A stretch of 64,000 bases of DNA, from NCBI RefSeq assembly GCF_029168945.1, contig NC_083604.1:32855686-32919685 (forward strand). The letters run 5' to 3'. The translations under genes and the position numbers were made by a program. The notes under the pieces are model-generated. The model did not search any database. It was not told the DNA's origin and was given only the letters and a program-made list of their open reading frames with translations. The stretch's first letter is position 1. Each line of letters starts with the position of its first letter. Below, in pieces: positions 11,242 through 21,311 of the stretch. The DNA comes from Cannabis sativa (taxonomy: Eukaryota; Streptophyta; Magnoliopsida; Rosales; Cannabaceae).

Positions 11242-12706
11242 TGTTAGCCCAAGATATGTTTCGAAGAGGGGGGGTGAATTGGAAATTTAAACTAATTTCG
11301 GTAAATTAAAACTTTTAACACAAAATTATGCAATTAGTCACTTAATCAAATAAATACTAGTATGGCAAGCAATATATTAAGACAAATAATTAAACTTGTA
11401 AAGTAAAGAGTTTAAGGATTAGAAAATGCAAACTCTCGATTTTTACAAGGTTCGGTAGAGCTATGCCACCTACGTCCTTGGTCTTCAAAGCTATGGACCT
11501 AGCTTTGAGTTCCAATATCGAGCCAAGTTAATGGGCTTGACTAACCCTTACAACCGGGAAATTTTCACCAAGGTATTTCCAAACCTCTTACAATAGTTTC
11601 GCACCCCCGAGGACTATTAACCTCTTTCTCGGATTGTTGAAGTGCCAATCTCACTATTACCGGGTTGTTTACAATACCGGTGCCAACCTCACCTCAATCA
11701 CAATATGGAAATGTGTTTGATATTACAAGCTAAAATCATTCTAGAGATATGATGATACAATGGAAACCTAGAGTGAAAAGCAAGCACACTCAAGATGAAT
11801 AAAATCAAATTTTGGCTCATAGTGTGTGAAAAGTGTTTGTTTGGATTTCAAACTTGGAAGCTCATTAATCTTACTTAGATAGGTTAGATATTTGAAATAA
11901 ATGCTCAACCAACTTCATTTTTTGAGTGAAAATCGAGTTTATATAGTGTTTGAGTGAAAAATAGCCGTTTATAGCCGTTGGGCACGAAAAATGAGACTCC
12001 CACTGGGCAAACCGGTTCACCGGTTTACAATAGGGTAACCAGTTTATGGAGAACCGGTTAACCTCTTTGAAACCGGTTAACCTAAATCCAGGCAGTGGGA
12101 AAAAGTCCGATTTTTCGCACTAAAACGGCCATAACTCTCTACTCGATTATCCGATTTCAGAAATTCCAACTTTGTTCTCTTAGTTAAACAAAATGTGATT
12201 TATAAATTCAATCAAAAAAATTTTTGAACTATCGTGTGAGAAAACTTGTTGCACAAGTTAGTGAATGGGCCAAAATTTAAATTTATAAAACTTAGTGTGC
12301 TATGCAAATCACTTTAACAAGACTAAAGTAAATTTTTACCATTCAATTCTGAGTAGTATTGACGTAGATGAGCCTTCTAGCTTGATTTGCATATTTTTGA
12401 TCCCATGTTGACTTTTCCCGAGAATTGACCTTGACTTTGACTTTGACTTTTGGGTTGACTTTTGACTTTGGGCTTTTGAAGACCTCTTTTAAATAGGGTT
12501 TTGAGTTGTTGATCCCTTGATGAATCTTTTGCTCTTGATATGCTTGTTGAATCCATTTAGGGTTGCTTTCAAAAGTTTGGTAAAAATACCAAAAGATTTA
12601 TTTTCTCTTTTAAATTTGCTACAAAATTAATAAATCATTAGTAACAAATAATAATCAAATATTTGTTAATCATCAAAACAAGGAGATCTAAAAGTTTGAG
12701 TTAACA
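11242..12706 (-). mobile_element. Element S: solo LTR, probably SIRE/Maximus-like copia
   Basis: The 1465-bp unit has termini TGTTA...TAACA and a perfect TSD AATGG at 11237-11241 and 12707-12711, inside the 5' LTR of C. No internal region is present, so it is a solo LTR left by recombination. I place it on the minus strand: there it starts TGTTAACTC with GTTTTGATGATTAACAAA soon after, and ends near a CACCCCCCCTC tract. These are features I associate with SIRE-type copia LTRs. A minus-strand CTATATAAA box is at 11938-11946. The lineage is less certain than the boundaries. Confidence 0.85.
12408..12466 (-). promoter_or_regulatory. Cluster of seven W-box cores in solo LTR S
   Basis: TTGAC occurs at 12408, 12425, 12431, 12437, 12443, 12455 and 12462. 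TTGAC is the core of the WRKY-factor W-box. In minus orientation the cluster lies in U3, about 460 bp upstream of the TATA box at 11938-11946. Function is inferred. Confidence 0.5.
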
Positions 12707-13370
12707 AATGGCAATTTTATTTGATAATTAATTTTAATTATTAAATAATTAGTTTTGGCATTTAAGTGGTTGAATTAGAAAAATGGCATTTTTGAGAAAA
12801 TAAGATAAATAGTTGAAAAATAGCCAAATTGTAAAGTGGGGGCCCACATCCATGGTAGGCCACTTATAGGCTATTTTACCATTTATTTATTAATTTTTTA
12901 ATGCCAAATAATTCAAACCTAAACCTAGTTGGATTCCTATAAATAGATAGTGATGGCCTCAAATTAAAAGATAATGAATACACTTGCCTTCAGTCAAAAA
13001 TTTGAGCCATCTTCTCTATGCCATTTGAATCCTTCTTCTCTCTTTCTCTCTTCATAATTTCGAACCCTATAGTGATAGAGTAAGTGCCCACACATATCAA
13101 GTGGTACTCAATCATAGTGTGTAAGGCTGTGAAGAATCCAAAATCAAGAGAAGGACAATCGGGCTCAGATCTTCGTGATACTCTGCTACAAACAGGATAC
13201 AAGGATTAGAGATCTGAGCGAAAGGAGTCATTTAATTATGCTGCACCCAATGTAGGGTTTCTCAAACTTTATATGTGTTTAAATTACATTACTTTAGAAA
13301 TTCATATTTAGGATGTTAAATAACATACATGGTAGTAAATGTAGATCCTGGTAAAACATATTCCAACAAC

Positions 13371-13387
13371 TGGCCTCAGAGCCATGG
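13371..13387 (+). other. Element C primer-binding site
   Basis: TGGCCTCAGAGCCATGG begins two bases after the LTR end. It matches initiator tRNA-Met complement apart from CC at positions 4-5. Confidence 0.8.
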
Positions 13388-13689
13388 TAATGATGTACTT
13401 TCATGAAATATGGATTTAAAACGATGTCTGTGTTGATTTGGAAGGTTTCATGATAGTTTATGTGATTATTTGATGATTGTATGGAAATCGCAACGTATGT
13501 TGTAAAATATTTTTTGTTTCGTTCTGGAAATATTTTTAATGGAAAGTAGACAAAAAATTAATGAATTTAGGCTTGTACAGAACTGAATTTAATTTTTTTA
13601 TGTTAGTTATGATTTTTTGAATTTGGATGAAAATATCTGAAACTGGATGCACACACGAGCGCGCGCACAAGGTGATTCACTCGGCATCC

Positions 13690-13747
13690 ACACGGTTTCA
13701 AACATCCTGGCCGAGGAAACTCGGACACGGACTGTCTGAAACCGTGT
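13690..13747 (+). promoter_or_regulatory. Nested hairpin with GAAA tetraloop, element C leader
   Basis: A perfect 11-bp stem ACACGGTTTCA/TGAAACCGTGT (13690-13700 with 13737-13747) encloses CCGAG-GAAA-CTCGG (13711-13724), a short stem capped by a GNRA-type tetraloop. Element A has a matching GCCGAG/CTCGGC hairpin in its own GC island. This is an RNA structure candidate. Confidence 0.6.
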
Positions 13748-16557
13748 CATGCTGAGTTCCCTCAGCCATTGAGGCTGCGTGCAGTCCTCTGTCTTGGTCA
13801 GCCCCCTTCATCCGCGCGCGCAGGGGTATGCAATGCATACCCATGTGCACCAAAATTGTTTTCATCATATCTTTTGATTCAAAAATTACTTTTCAATGAA
13901 ACAAAATTCAAATTTTGGTATCTAAATTTTCAATTAAAAATCTAATCATTAGAATAAAATTAATTTTTATTAATTTTTTTAATTAATTAAAATTAGTTTT
14001 AGATATTAGTAGCCTTTTGAATTTGAAAATTTGTTTTTCACAAAAATAGCCTTATGGTTAATTTTGAAATTTTTGATTATTTTATTTATTTGAATTAGAA
14101 GATCAGATATTACTTATTTTATTATTAAAATTTAAAATGATCTTATTTTGATATTAAAATATTAATAAATTTTAGAAATAATCTAGTTTAAATTTCAAAA
14201 TTTGCTAACCATATCATATTTTCAAAATTTGTTATTTTTGAAATATATTTTATTAAATTAAAGTATAAGATTTGAAAAATGTTAGTTTTGACATTTTATC
14301 TTATTAGATATTTTTTTTAATAAAATTAATTTTTGGCAAAAAAACATGAAATTTGAAAAATTGGTAAGTTTAGGTTTGAATAGAAATTTTAGGTTTTATA
14401 ACCATAAAATTTTTCAAACTTATTTTATTTTTATTTTAATAAAATTGGTATTATTCTAACCATAAAATATCTTAATTTTCTTATTAGAAATTTAATTAAT
14501 TTAAATTTTTTGAATAAACTTGAAATTTGAAAAATTGGTTAGATATTTTAATTTATGTTAGAATTTAGGATATTTTGGAGATTTTTTTAGGTTTTTGAAT
14601 TTTTTCAAATATTCTCTAACAACCTAAATTTTAAATTCTAGTTAAGATATATTTTAAATTTTAAATTTTAAAATAGAGATATCTTAGCCTACTTTCCTGT
14701 TATCTGTTACTTGTTTGGTTTGTAATGTTTTGATTATTTGTTTATTTATTCAAAAAGAAAATTACAAACCTATTATTTATTTGATCTAAATTTCTATGAT
14801 TAACTTGTTGACAGATCCAACGATCTGATTTTAATCATAGTTCAATTGTCAATAGATCTTATAAATAATTTCATAACAGGTAATTTTTGCAATTTCTTTC
14901 ATCTATGTAAACCTAGTAACATGATAGGGCCTATCCAAATCATTTGACCTGTGTGAGCCTATATGTTTGCTTTTGGGCTTAGATGCATATAGGAAGCCCA
15001 TTTAAGTTTTATTAATTAAATGGACTAGGTTGCTAAAATAAAATTTCACTTAAGAAATTTTATTTAGGCCCAATTAGAATTGGACTTATTCAATTAATAA
15101 CAGTTATTTATTTAATGGTTAAATTCCTCTCCTTTGGGCCTTGTGTGAGAGTTAGGGGACCAATAGTAGTGGGTACGACATACTCAACCCAGCCCTCTCT
15201 CACATGAACCACCCCAATTGTGAAGGCTCGTTTGCCTTATTTAAATAATTGTATTAAGCTAATTATAGTAGTCTAACCTAATTAAAATGGAATTAGCAAC
15301 ATAATTAGCTTTAAAATATATGAAAAAAAAATTCATTGAATATTTTAAAGTTAATTTTACAAAAACACTTAGTAATGAGATATATTTTAGATAGTTAGTT
15401 CTAGTAACTAATTATATTTTTTAATATTTAATTAATTAAGAAAATATTTTTAAGTTGAAATTAATTATTTGTTAATTAATTTTGGACAAACTTGAATTAG
15501 AATATTTTTCCTAGTATTAAATAAGAATAAATAATTAAGTTTAGTTTATACTTAATTATTTGATTCTTTTATTTAATACATTTAATTAAATTGAAAATTA
15601 AATATTTAAGTTGATTTTATTCTTGATACTTAAATATTAGTTATTTTCAGAGTATTTAATTAAATAGAAAAATATTATTTAAGTTGAAAAGCAACTTAAA
15701 TTATAATAATTTTCATAATATATTTTATTTTATTAATCATTTTTCACAAAAAAAAAATTGAAATTGCATTTATTTAAATGCAGATAATTTTGAATTTTTT
15801 AAAAAAATAGATTACTGTTGAAAATTAATTTTTGAATTAATTTTAGATCAACTTAAATCAAATAAATTTTTCATTAATTATCAATTAAAATAAATGGACT
15901 AAAATATAATATATTAGAAAATAAAGAAATTAGTTAGTGAAAATCTAGATAGTTATTTTCTGTTTGCTTGAAGTATTTTTCTAGGTATATTTAATTAAAT
16001 AGAAACTTAATATCTAAGTTGATTTGATTCATGATACTTAAATATTTGATAATTTTCTTAATGTTTAATTAAATAGAAAAATTATATTTGTGTTGAATTA
16101 ATTTATTAACTAATTTTGGACCAACATAAATTAGAATAATTTTTCAAGGATTTATTTTATTTTATTTTAAGAAAATTCGAAAAATGTATTTATTTTTAAA
16201 TAAATTAGATTTCGAATGTCGCTATATATATTTATAGAAAGTTAAATTTGAGTTGAAAATTAATTTTTTAATTAATTCTGGATCAACTTAAATTGAATAT
16301 TTTCGAAATATTTATTGAAAATTATTACTAAGATGGAAAATATTTTTAATTCTTTTTAGATTAATCTAAGTATAATTTTATAAATATTGAATTAAAATTT
16401 ATATTTAGAATTTTTTTTCTAAATTGGAATCTTAATTAAATAAATATATATTTTAAAATAAATATTATATGAAAATACACTTTAAATAATAAGCTTTATT
16501 ATAAGGATATTCGATCTCTATTGTTGGCTATACATAGTTCTTATTTTAGTGAGTAAT

Positions 16558-16663
16558 CATCCCTAATGGATGAACGTTCATTAGAAATTTAACGCCGTAG
16601 AATCTCGAAAGATAAGTATTATTTGTAAGTGTTTTATTCCTAGTACTGATCACCCTAATGGTG
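16558..16663 (+). promoter_or_regulatory. Paired CTAAT-loop hairpins, element C leader
   Basis: CATCC-CTAAT-GGATG (16558-16572) and CACC-CTAAT-GGTG (16651-16663). The first stem differs from A and E (CCTCC/GGAGG) by a compensatory pair change. Confidence 0.55.
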
Positions 16664-16729
16664 GCTGCTAGGAGTAAGACTTACAAAAGTTTGAAACAAT
16701 AGTGGAAGCTCGTAAGATAGAATGGCCTT

Positions 16730-16862
16730 GACTCTCGCCTAAACGGGACAACGCTGGATTCTCATCTTGATCGAATAAAAGGTTGCTAGAATGTTTGTCA
16801 TTTTAGACAAGCAGAGTACTCTATTTAATGAATGCTATCTTTGACTCTCGCCTAAATGGGAC
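16730..16862 (+). promoter_or_regulatory. Duplicated 20-nt leader motif, element C
   Basis: GACTCTCGCCTAAACGGGAC at 16730-16749 and a copy with one C-to-T change at 16843-16862. The start-to-start distance is 113 bp, as in A and E. Confidence 0.6.
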
Positions 16863-17016
16863 ATTGCTATCAGTTTGTTGAAAACCTTGGAAATTATTTA
16901 GGAGTGTATGTTTTTAGTATTTGTCATTCCTACTTGCTAAGTGCTAATAATTTCTGAAAATGATTTTGTATTAAACCTTACTTGATTTCTATTTATTGTT
17001 ATTTGTAGTATCCAAC

Positions 17017-17913
17017 ATGACTATGAACAATGCAATGGTGTCACTGTTGACTGACAACATGCTCAATGGAGCTAACTTTATCAAATGGAGAGAGAACATT
17101 AATATTGCTCTCATTGGTGGAAATGCCCTGTTTGTGTTGACTGAAGAGGCTCCTGAGCAGCTAGGTGAGAATGTGACCAAGGCAGTCAAGGAAAAGTTCG
17201 AGCGTTGGAAGAATGCTAACAACAAAGCTCGATACTTTATGCTGTCTAGCATGGTCGACACCTTGAAAACAAGGTTTGCCAATACTCTCACGGCTGCAGA
17301 AATCGTGAACCAGTTAACTGAACTGTTCAGGATGGCATCAATTCAAGCTCGCTTTGAGGCGATAAGAATTTCATCAATGCACGGATGAAACCTCATCAGA
17401 GCGTGCGTGATCACCTACTCCAGATGACTAGTTACTTCCAAGAAGCTGAGAATCATCGAGCTGTTATAGAATAGACAACTCAAGTGAGTTTGATCTTGAA
17501 CAGTTTGACTTCAGTTTTTTGCCTTTTACATCAAATTATGTCATGAACAAGTTGGAGCTTGACTTCCACGAGTTAATCAACAACGTTCAGACATTTGAAA
17601 ATTTGATTGGAGGACCACAGAAAGGAGAAACTAAAGCTCCTAATTCTGGCACTGCTAATGGTACGGCCAAGGCAGAGGCAAACATTGCCTCTGCTTCGAG
17701 ACTCAGTAACAAGAAGAATTGGAAGAATAGCAAGAAGCCTGTTAAAGCTGTAAAAATAGTTAAAAAGAAAAAGGTTGCTAATCACAAGGCAAAGCCAAAA
17801 GGAAAATGCTTCTATTGCAATGAAAAGGGCCACTGGAAACCCCAATGCCCTAAGTTTCTAGCAAAGAAACAAGGTATTTCTATCTTTGCTATAAACTCAT
17901 GTGTTTTAGAGAA
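17017..17913 (+). pseudogene. gag: Element C Gag (copia type), frameshifted
   Basis: This is a decayed homologue of the E Gag. The start is placed at ATG 17017, or 17023 to match the MN start of E. The N-terminal domain with LNGANFIKW and FVLTEEAPE is clear to about 17360, where a 1-bp loss shifts the frame. A TAG follows near 17470 and another 1-bp loss near 17510, after which the frame runs on from 17519. The zinc knuckle CFYCNEKGHWKPQC is intact at 17807-17848. After it the frame keeps NSCVLEN, resembling the linker that joins Gag to protease in autonomous copia elements. It cannot encode a full Gag. Confidence 0.85.
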
Positions 17914-17990
17914 TTATTGTCCCCTTGGGTTATTAATTCTGGATCTACTAACCATGTTTGTTTTCTTCTTATTTCAGCTTCAGCTACTTA
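17914..17990 (+). pseudogene. Element C protease active-site stub
   Basis: One frame off gag, the sequence reads SPWVINSGSTNHVC (17920-17961) and soon stops. The copia protease motif is W-x-x-DSGATNH, so here the catalytic Asp is Asn and Ala is Ser. It shows that the ancestor carried a gag-protease fusion and that pol is lost shortly behind the active site, as in A and E. Confidence 0.75.
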
Positions 17991-19231
17991 AACTTGGATT
18001 GCTAACCTAGCAAGTTGAGTCGGATGGTTGGACAGAAGGGTGGGGATTGTCCAAGATTGAAGATGAAGCTCGGAATCTTCTTTTAATTTTTGAATTAATT
18101 GTTTTAATTTATGAACAATTTGATTTCAATTATTGGTTTGGGATTTTATTCCCTATTTCATATTTATGGAGACAATTTATTTTTTTGAGAATATTAATAA
18201 AGTTTCCTCTTTTAGTTATGAATTGCATTTATGAATTGAGCTTCAGTTTTTCTTTATCTTGTGTATGCCAATATCAATTATATTTATATGTCTATAATGT
18301 TTGTATGTGTTTGTGTTTTATTATTGATACAAAATCTATGGTATATTCATCTCTGCAAAGAGATGATACCACATAAACACTTAGAATTCCAAATTCAATG
18401 TTTATGAATAATTGTAATTTCTTAAGCAATTATTAAGATTTTGTTTAATAAAAAGATCTTTTGATCTGATAGGAGTGGAAAAAGTTAAGAAGTAATATAT
18501 GCAGTCCAACGATCTTTCATATCTATTGAACTCTAGATTATATTCATAACTCCACATGATCTCTATAACACTTAGGGGTGGATAAAGCTATTGACATATG
18601 TACTCTAGACTATACTCAATACACCACAGTATCTCTATGGCACACATATTTTGATTAGAAATGGATGTAATATAATGAACTAATTAGCAAATTATTAGAA
18701 CTTATTCTTGATCTTGTAATTGTTCCAATTAATATATTACTGTTGTAATAGAAATTGATACCAATAAAGTTCTTGGACATAGTATCATAGTACCTTATTT
18801 GAGTGGGAGAATTTTAAAAGTCTAAGCCCATCTTTATTTGGACGACACAAGTGATAGATTACTATGTTATGATCATGATAGGAACTTTAGAATTCAACTA
18901 AGAAAGTAAATCTAACCATTCATATTGATAGAAATAACTTATCAGAATTTGAGGATAAGATAGGAGAATTTTACAAAGTCCATTCGAATGACTTAGGCAA
19001 AACACCTAATCCTCATGAAATGTTTCATGGTATCTCTAATGATTACTTAATCTCAAGCAAGTATTTTACATTAATGTTAATAATAGAATGCTATGTTAAT
19101 GACTTAGTCTAGAAGAAACTTATAGTTTCAGACTAAGATAATATGTCACAACAAGATGTCCCTAAGAACCAATAGTAAGAGGTTAAATGTACTCCTATGT
19201 ACGAATTTAACCCAGACTCCTACTGTTGAGT
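17991..19231 (+). other. Element C non-coding 3' internal region
   Basis: Collinear with the inverted 3' internal regions of A and E, with GAGTGGGAG tracts near 18800 and 19222. No protein domain is seen; the 109-codon open frame at 18047-18376 has no recognisable similarity and is not shared by A or E. It joins directly to mid-LTR at about 19231. Confidence 0.65.
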
Positions 19232-20320
19232 GGGAGCCGTCTCGGTGTAAATCATTTATAGAGGATCTTTGATTATTGGGATTAGAACTATGGTTAAATG
19301 TTTATAGCGTATCTATATCGTGGAACATATAGAGCGTTCTATTTAACTGAGAGTGCAATTCCAAGTTCTATGGTGGATGCAATAAGGAATTAATAAGTTG
19401 GGGAATTTACTTGGTAAATTCTAGTTCTGCTTATTGGAAGCTCGGTTGTATAGGCCCATGATCCCCATACTAGTTTAGACAATACTACTTGTAAGACTCA
19501 CTCAATGTATTTTAATTAATCAATTATAATTCTAAAATTAGACTATGTCTAGTTTATGAATTTTCACTAAGCTAGGGCTTAATTGTGAAGAAAAGAGATT
19601 TTAGGGTTTATTTGTTAATTAAGAGACTTTATTAAGTGTAATTAATAAATATGTTAAATGGAAATTTTATTTGATATTAATTTTAATTATTAAATAATTA
19701 TTTTTTGCATTTAAGTGGTTGAATTGGAAAAATGACATTTTTGAGAAAATAAGATAAATAGTTGAAAAAAAATAACAAAATTGCAAAGAGGGGGCCCACA
19801 TCCATGGTCGGCTACTTATAGGCTATTTTACCATTTATTTATTAATTTTTTAATGCCAAATAATTCAAACCTAAACCTAGTTGGATTCCTATAAATAGAT
19901 AGTGATGGTCTCAAATTAAAAGATAATGAATACACTTGCCTTCAGTCAAAACTTTGAGCCATCTTCTCTATGCCATTCGAATCCTTCTTCTATCTTTCTC
20001 TCTTCAGAATTTCGAACCCTATAGTGATAGAGTAAGTGTCCACACACATCAAGTGGTACGCAATCATAGTGTGTAAGGTTGTGAAGAATCCAAAATCAAG
20101 AGAAGGAGAATCAGGCTCAGATCTTGGTGATACTCTGCTACAGACAGGATACAAGGGTTAGAGATCTGAGCGGAAGGAGTCATTTAATTGTGCTGCACCC
20201 AATGTAAGTTTTCTCAAACTTTATATGTGTTTAAATTACATTTTTTTAGAAATTTATATTTAGGATGTTAAATAACATACATGGTAATAAATCTACATCC
20301 TGGTAAAACATATTCCAACA
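19232..20320 (+). repeat. Element C 3' LTR, 5'-truncated
   Basis: Homologous to the 5' LTR from about 10819 onwards. It keeps the TATAAATA box (19890-19897) and the CTCAGATCT/AGATCTGAG inverted repeat near 20115-20170, and ends ATTCCAACA. The first roughly 780 bp, including PPT and LTR start, are missing. Flanked on the right by TSD GGAGG. Confidence 0.85.
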
Positions 20321-20325
20321 GGAGG

Positions 20326-20909
20326 AGGCTCCGTTATCCACGATGCACATGGAAACCGTCATGTTCCTTATTTGTGTTGTTATGAGGAGAGGGTCATTGT
20401 GAGGAAACCTGACCTTGGCAGCATTTCCCTCTATAAAGGAGATGGCAGGCTCTCCAAGCCTAAGTTGCTTGGAGTCTCTTTCTTTGACAGCTAGGATGTC
20501 ACTTTTTTGCTCATAACAAAGAGTCCGAGCATAGCGCTCCCTAGCCTTGTTTGTCTTGCCTGCTATGTGGGGTCCATTGATTATGACCCATAAATGACCC
20601 GCCACTGGTGTGACATAGGGTCTCCGTTCTGGGCAGCTTGTGCCTGAGCTTGGTCGTTTTACACATAACGACGCAAGTGGGGATTGTTTTTACTTATGAG
20701 GAATTCAATCTCCCTCTTCAAGTGTTGACACTCGTTGGTATCATGGCCGAAATCATTATGAAATCAGCAGAACTTGAACATGTCCCTCTTTTGATGTCCT
20801 TAACAGGAGGAGACTTCTTATATGGGACAGTAGCCTGAGTGGCCATGTAAATAGTCTCATTAATGTGCCTTGTGATCTCGTCCATCCATTTTTTATACTT
20901 ATTTTGCAC
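20326..20909 (-). pseudogene. Element D: Tat-like gypsy gag end and protease start
   Basis: On the minus strand the sequence encodes, in order, a KKWMDEI stretch, a HNDFGHDTNECQHLKREIEFLI motif typical of Tat-type Gag, then INGPHIAGKTNKARERYAR and PHNDPLLIT, and the protease active site DNGASS. A stop and frame changes occur between the parts, near 20660 and 20760. Element C sits directly after the active-site codons, and the protein continues at 9728-10043. This is an old, dead copy with no LTR visible. Confidence 0.75.
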
Positions 20910-21068
20910 TCAAAATATTCATTTTCCTTTAATATAGGCTCCAATCAAGAAATATTTTCCACTTGCAATAAATTAAACATAATCTTTCTTCAATATTAAA
21001 CTATTTGAATAACATAAAAAAATAATAACAAAATAAAGTGAACAAATTCAAAAAATACTGAATGTGTT
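20910..21068. other. Unassigned AT-rich segment
   Basis: I see no gene or repeat end here. It may still belong to decayed element D. Confidence 0.4.
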
Positions 21069-21093
21069 TTGTCTAGTGACACTGATGAAGGCT

Positions 21094-21270
21094 CTAATTG
21101 TTCTTCTCCATCAGATTATTCTTGCTCTTCTCCATCGGATTCTTCTTGTTCATCTCCATTAGATTCAGCTTGTTCTTCTCCATCAGATTCTGCATGTTCT
21201 TCTCCATCTGATTCTGCTTATTCTTCTCCGTCTGATTTTGTTTCTTCTTGTCCACTTGATTCTGATTCTT
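21094..21270 (+). repeat. 24-bp minisatellite (in-frame Ser-rich octapeptide)
   Basis: About seven imperfect 24-bp units of the type TCTTCTCCATCAGATTCTGC. On the plus strand they encode repeats of CSSPSDSA inside an 80-codon open frame (21069-21311, starting MSSDTDEGSN). The minus strand is also open (KNKQNQMEK repeats), as expected when the unit length is a multiple of three. Whether it is a remnant of a Ser-rich protein exon or a plain minisatellite cannot be settled from the sequence. Confidence 0.6.
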
Positions 21271-21311
21271 CTTCAAAACTTTCCATTGACTCATCTTCAC
21301 TATGTAACTGA

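Larger units (their letters stand above)
10044..13368 (+). repeat. Element C 5' LTR (with nested solo LTR)
   Basis: Starts TGTTGGGATTTTATGCCC and ends ATTCCAACA. After subtracting the nested 1465-bp solo LTR and its 5-bp duplication the LTR is about 1855 bp. A TATAAATA box is at 12938-12945. A perfect 9-bp inverted repeat CTCAGATCT/AGATCTGAG lies at 13164-13172 and 13210-13218. Confidence 0.9.
13388..17016 (+). other. Element C long 5' leader
   Basis: About 3.6 kb, AT-rich and non-coding. In order it holds a GC-rich hairpin island (13645-13855), long A/T stretches, a conserved moderately GC-rich block (about 15110-15240) with TGTGAGAG and CTCTCACA that could pair, two CTAAT-loop hairpins (16558-16572, 16651-16663) and two copies of the 20-nt motif (16730-16749; 16843-16862 with one mismatch). 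Confidence 0.75.
10044..20320 (+). mobile_element. Element C: gag-only copia-derived LTR retrotransposon
   Basis: The element is on the plus strand. Order: 5' LTR (10044-13368, interrupted by solo LTR S), PBS, leader, broken gag with protease stub, 3' internal region, then a 3' LTR that has lost its first part. TSD GGAGG flanks it at 10039-10043 and 20321-20325, so the outer ends are intact. Gag has at least two frameshifts and one nonsense codon, so C is older than E. The junction at about 19231 joins internal sequence straight to mid-LTR, removing PPT and LTR start. Confidence 0.9.

Noticed and set aside
18047..18376. 109-codon open frame after the C gag
   Set aside because: Phe/Leu/Tyr-rich from AT composition, with no counterpart in the matching regions of A and E.
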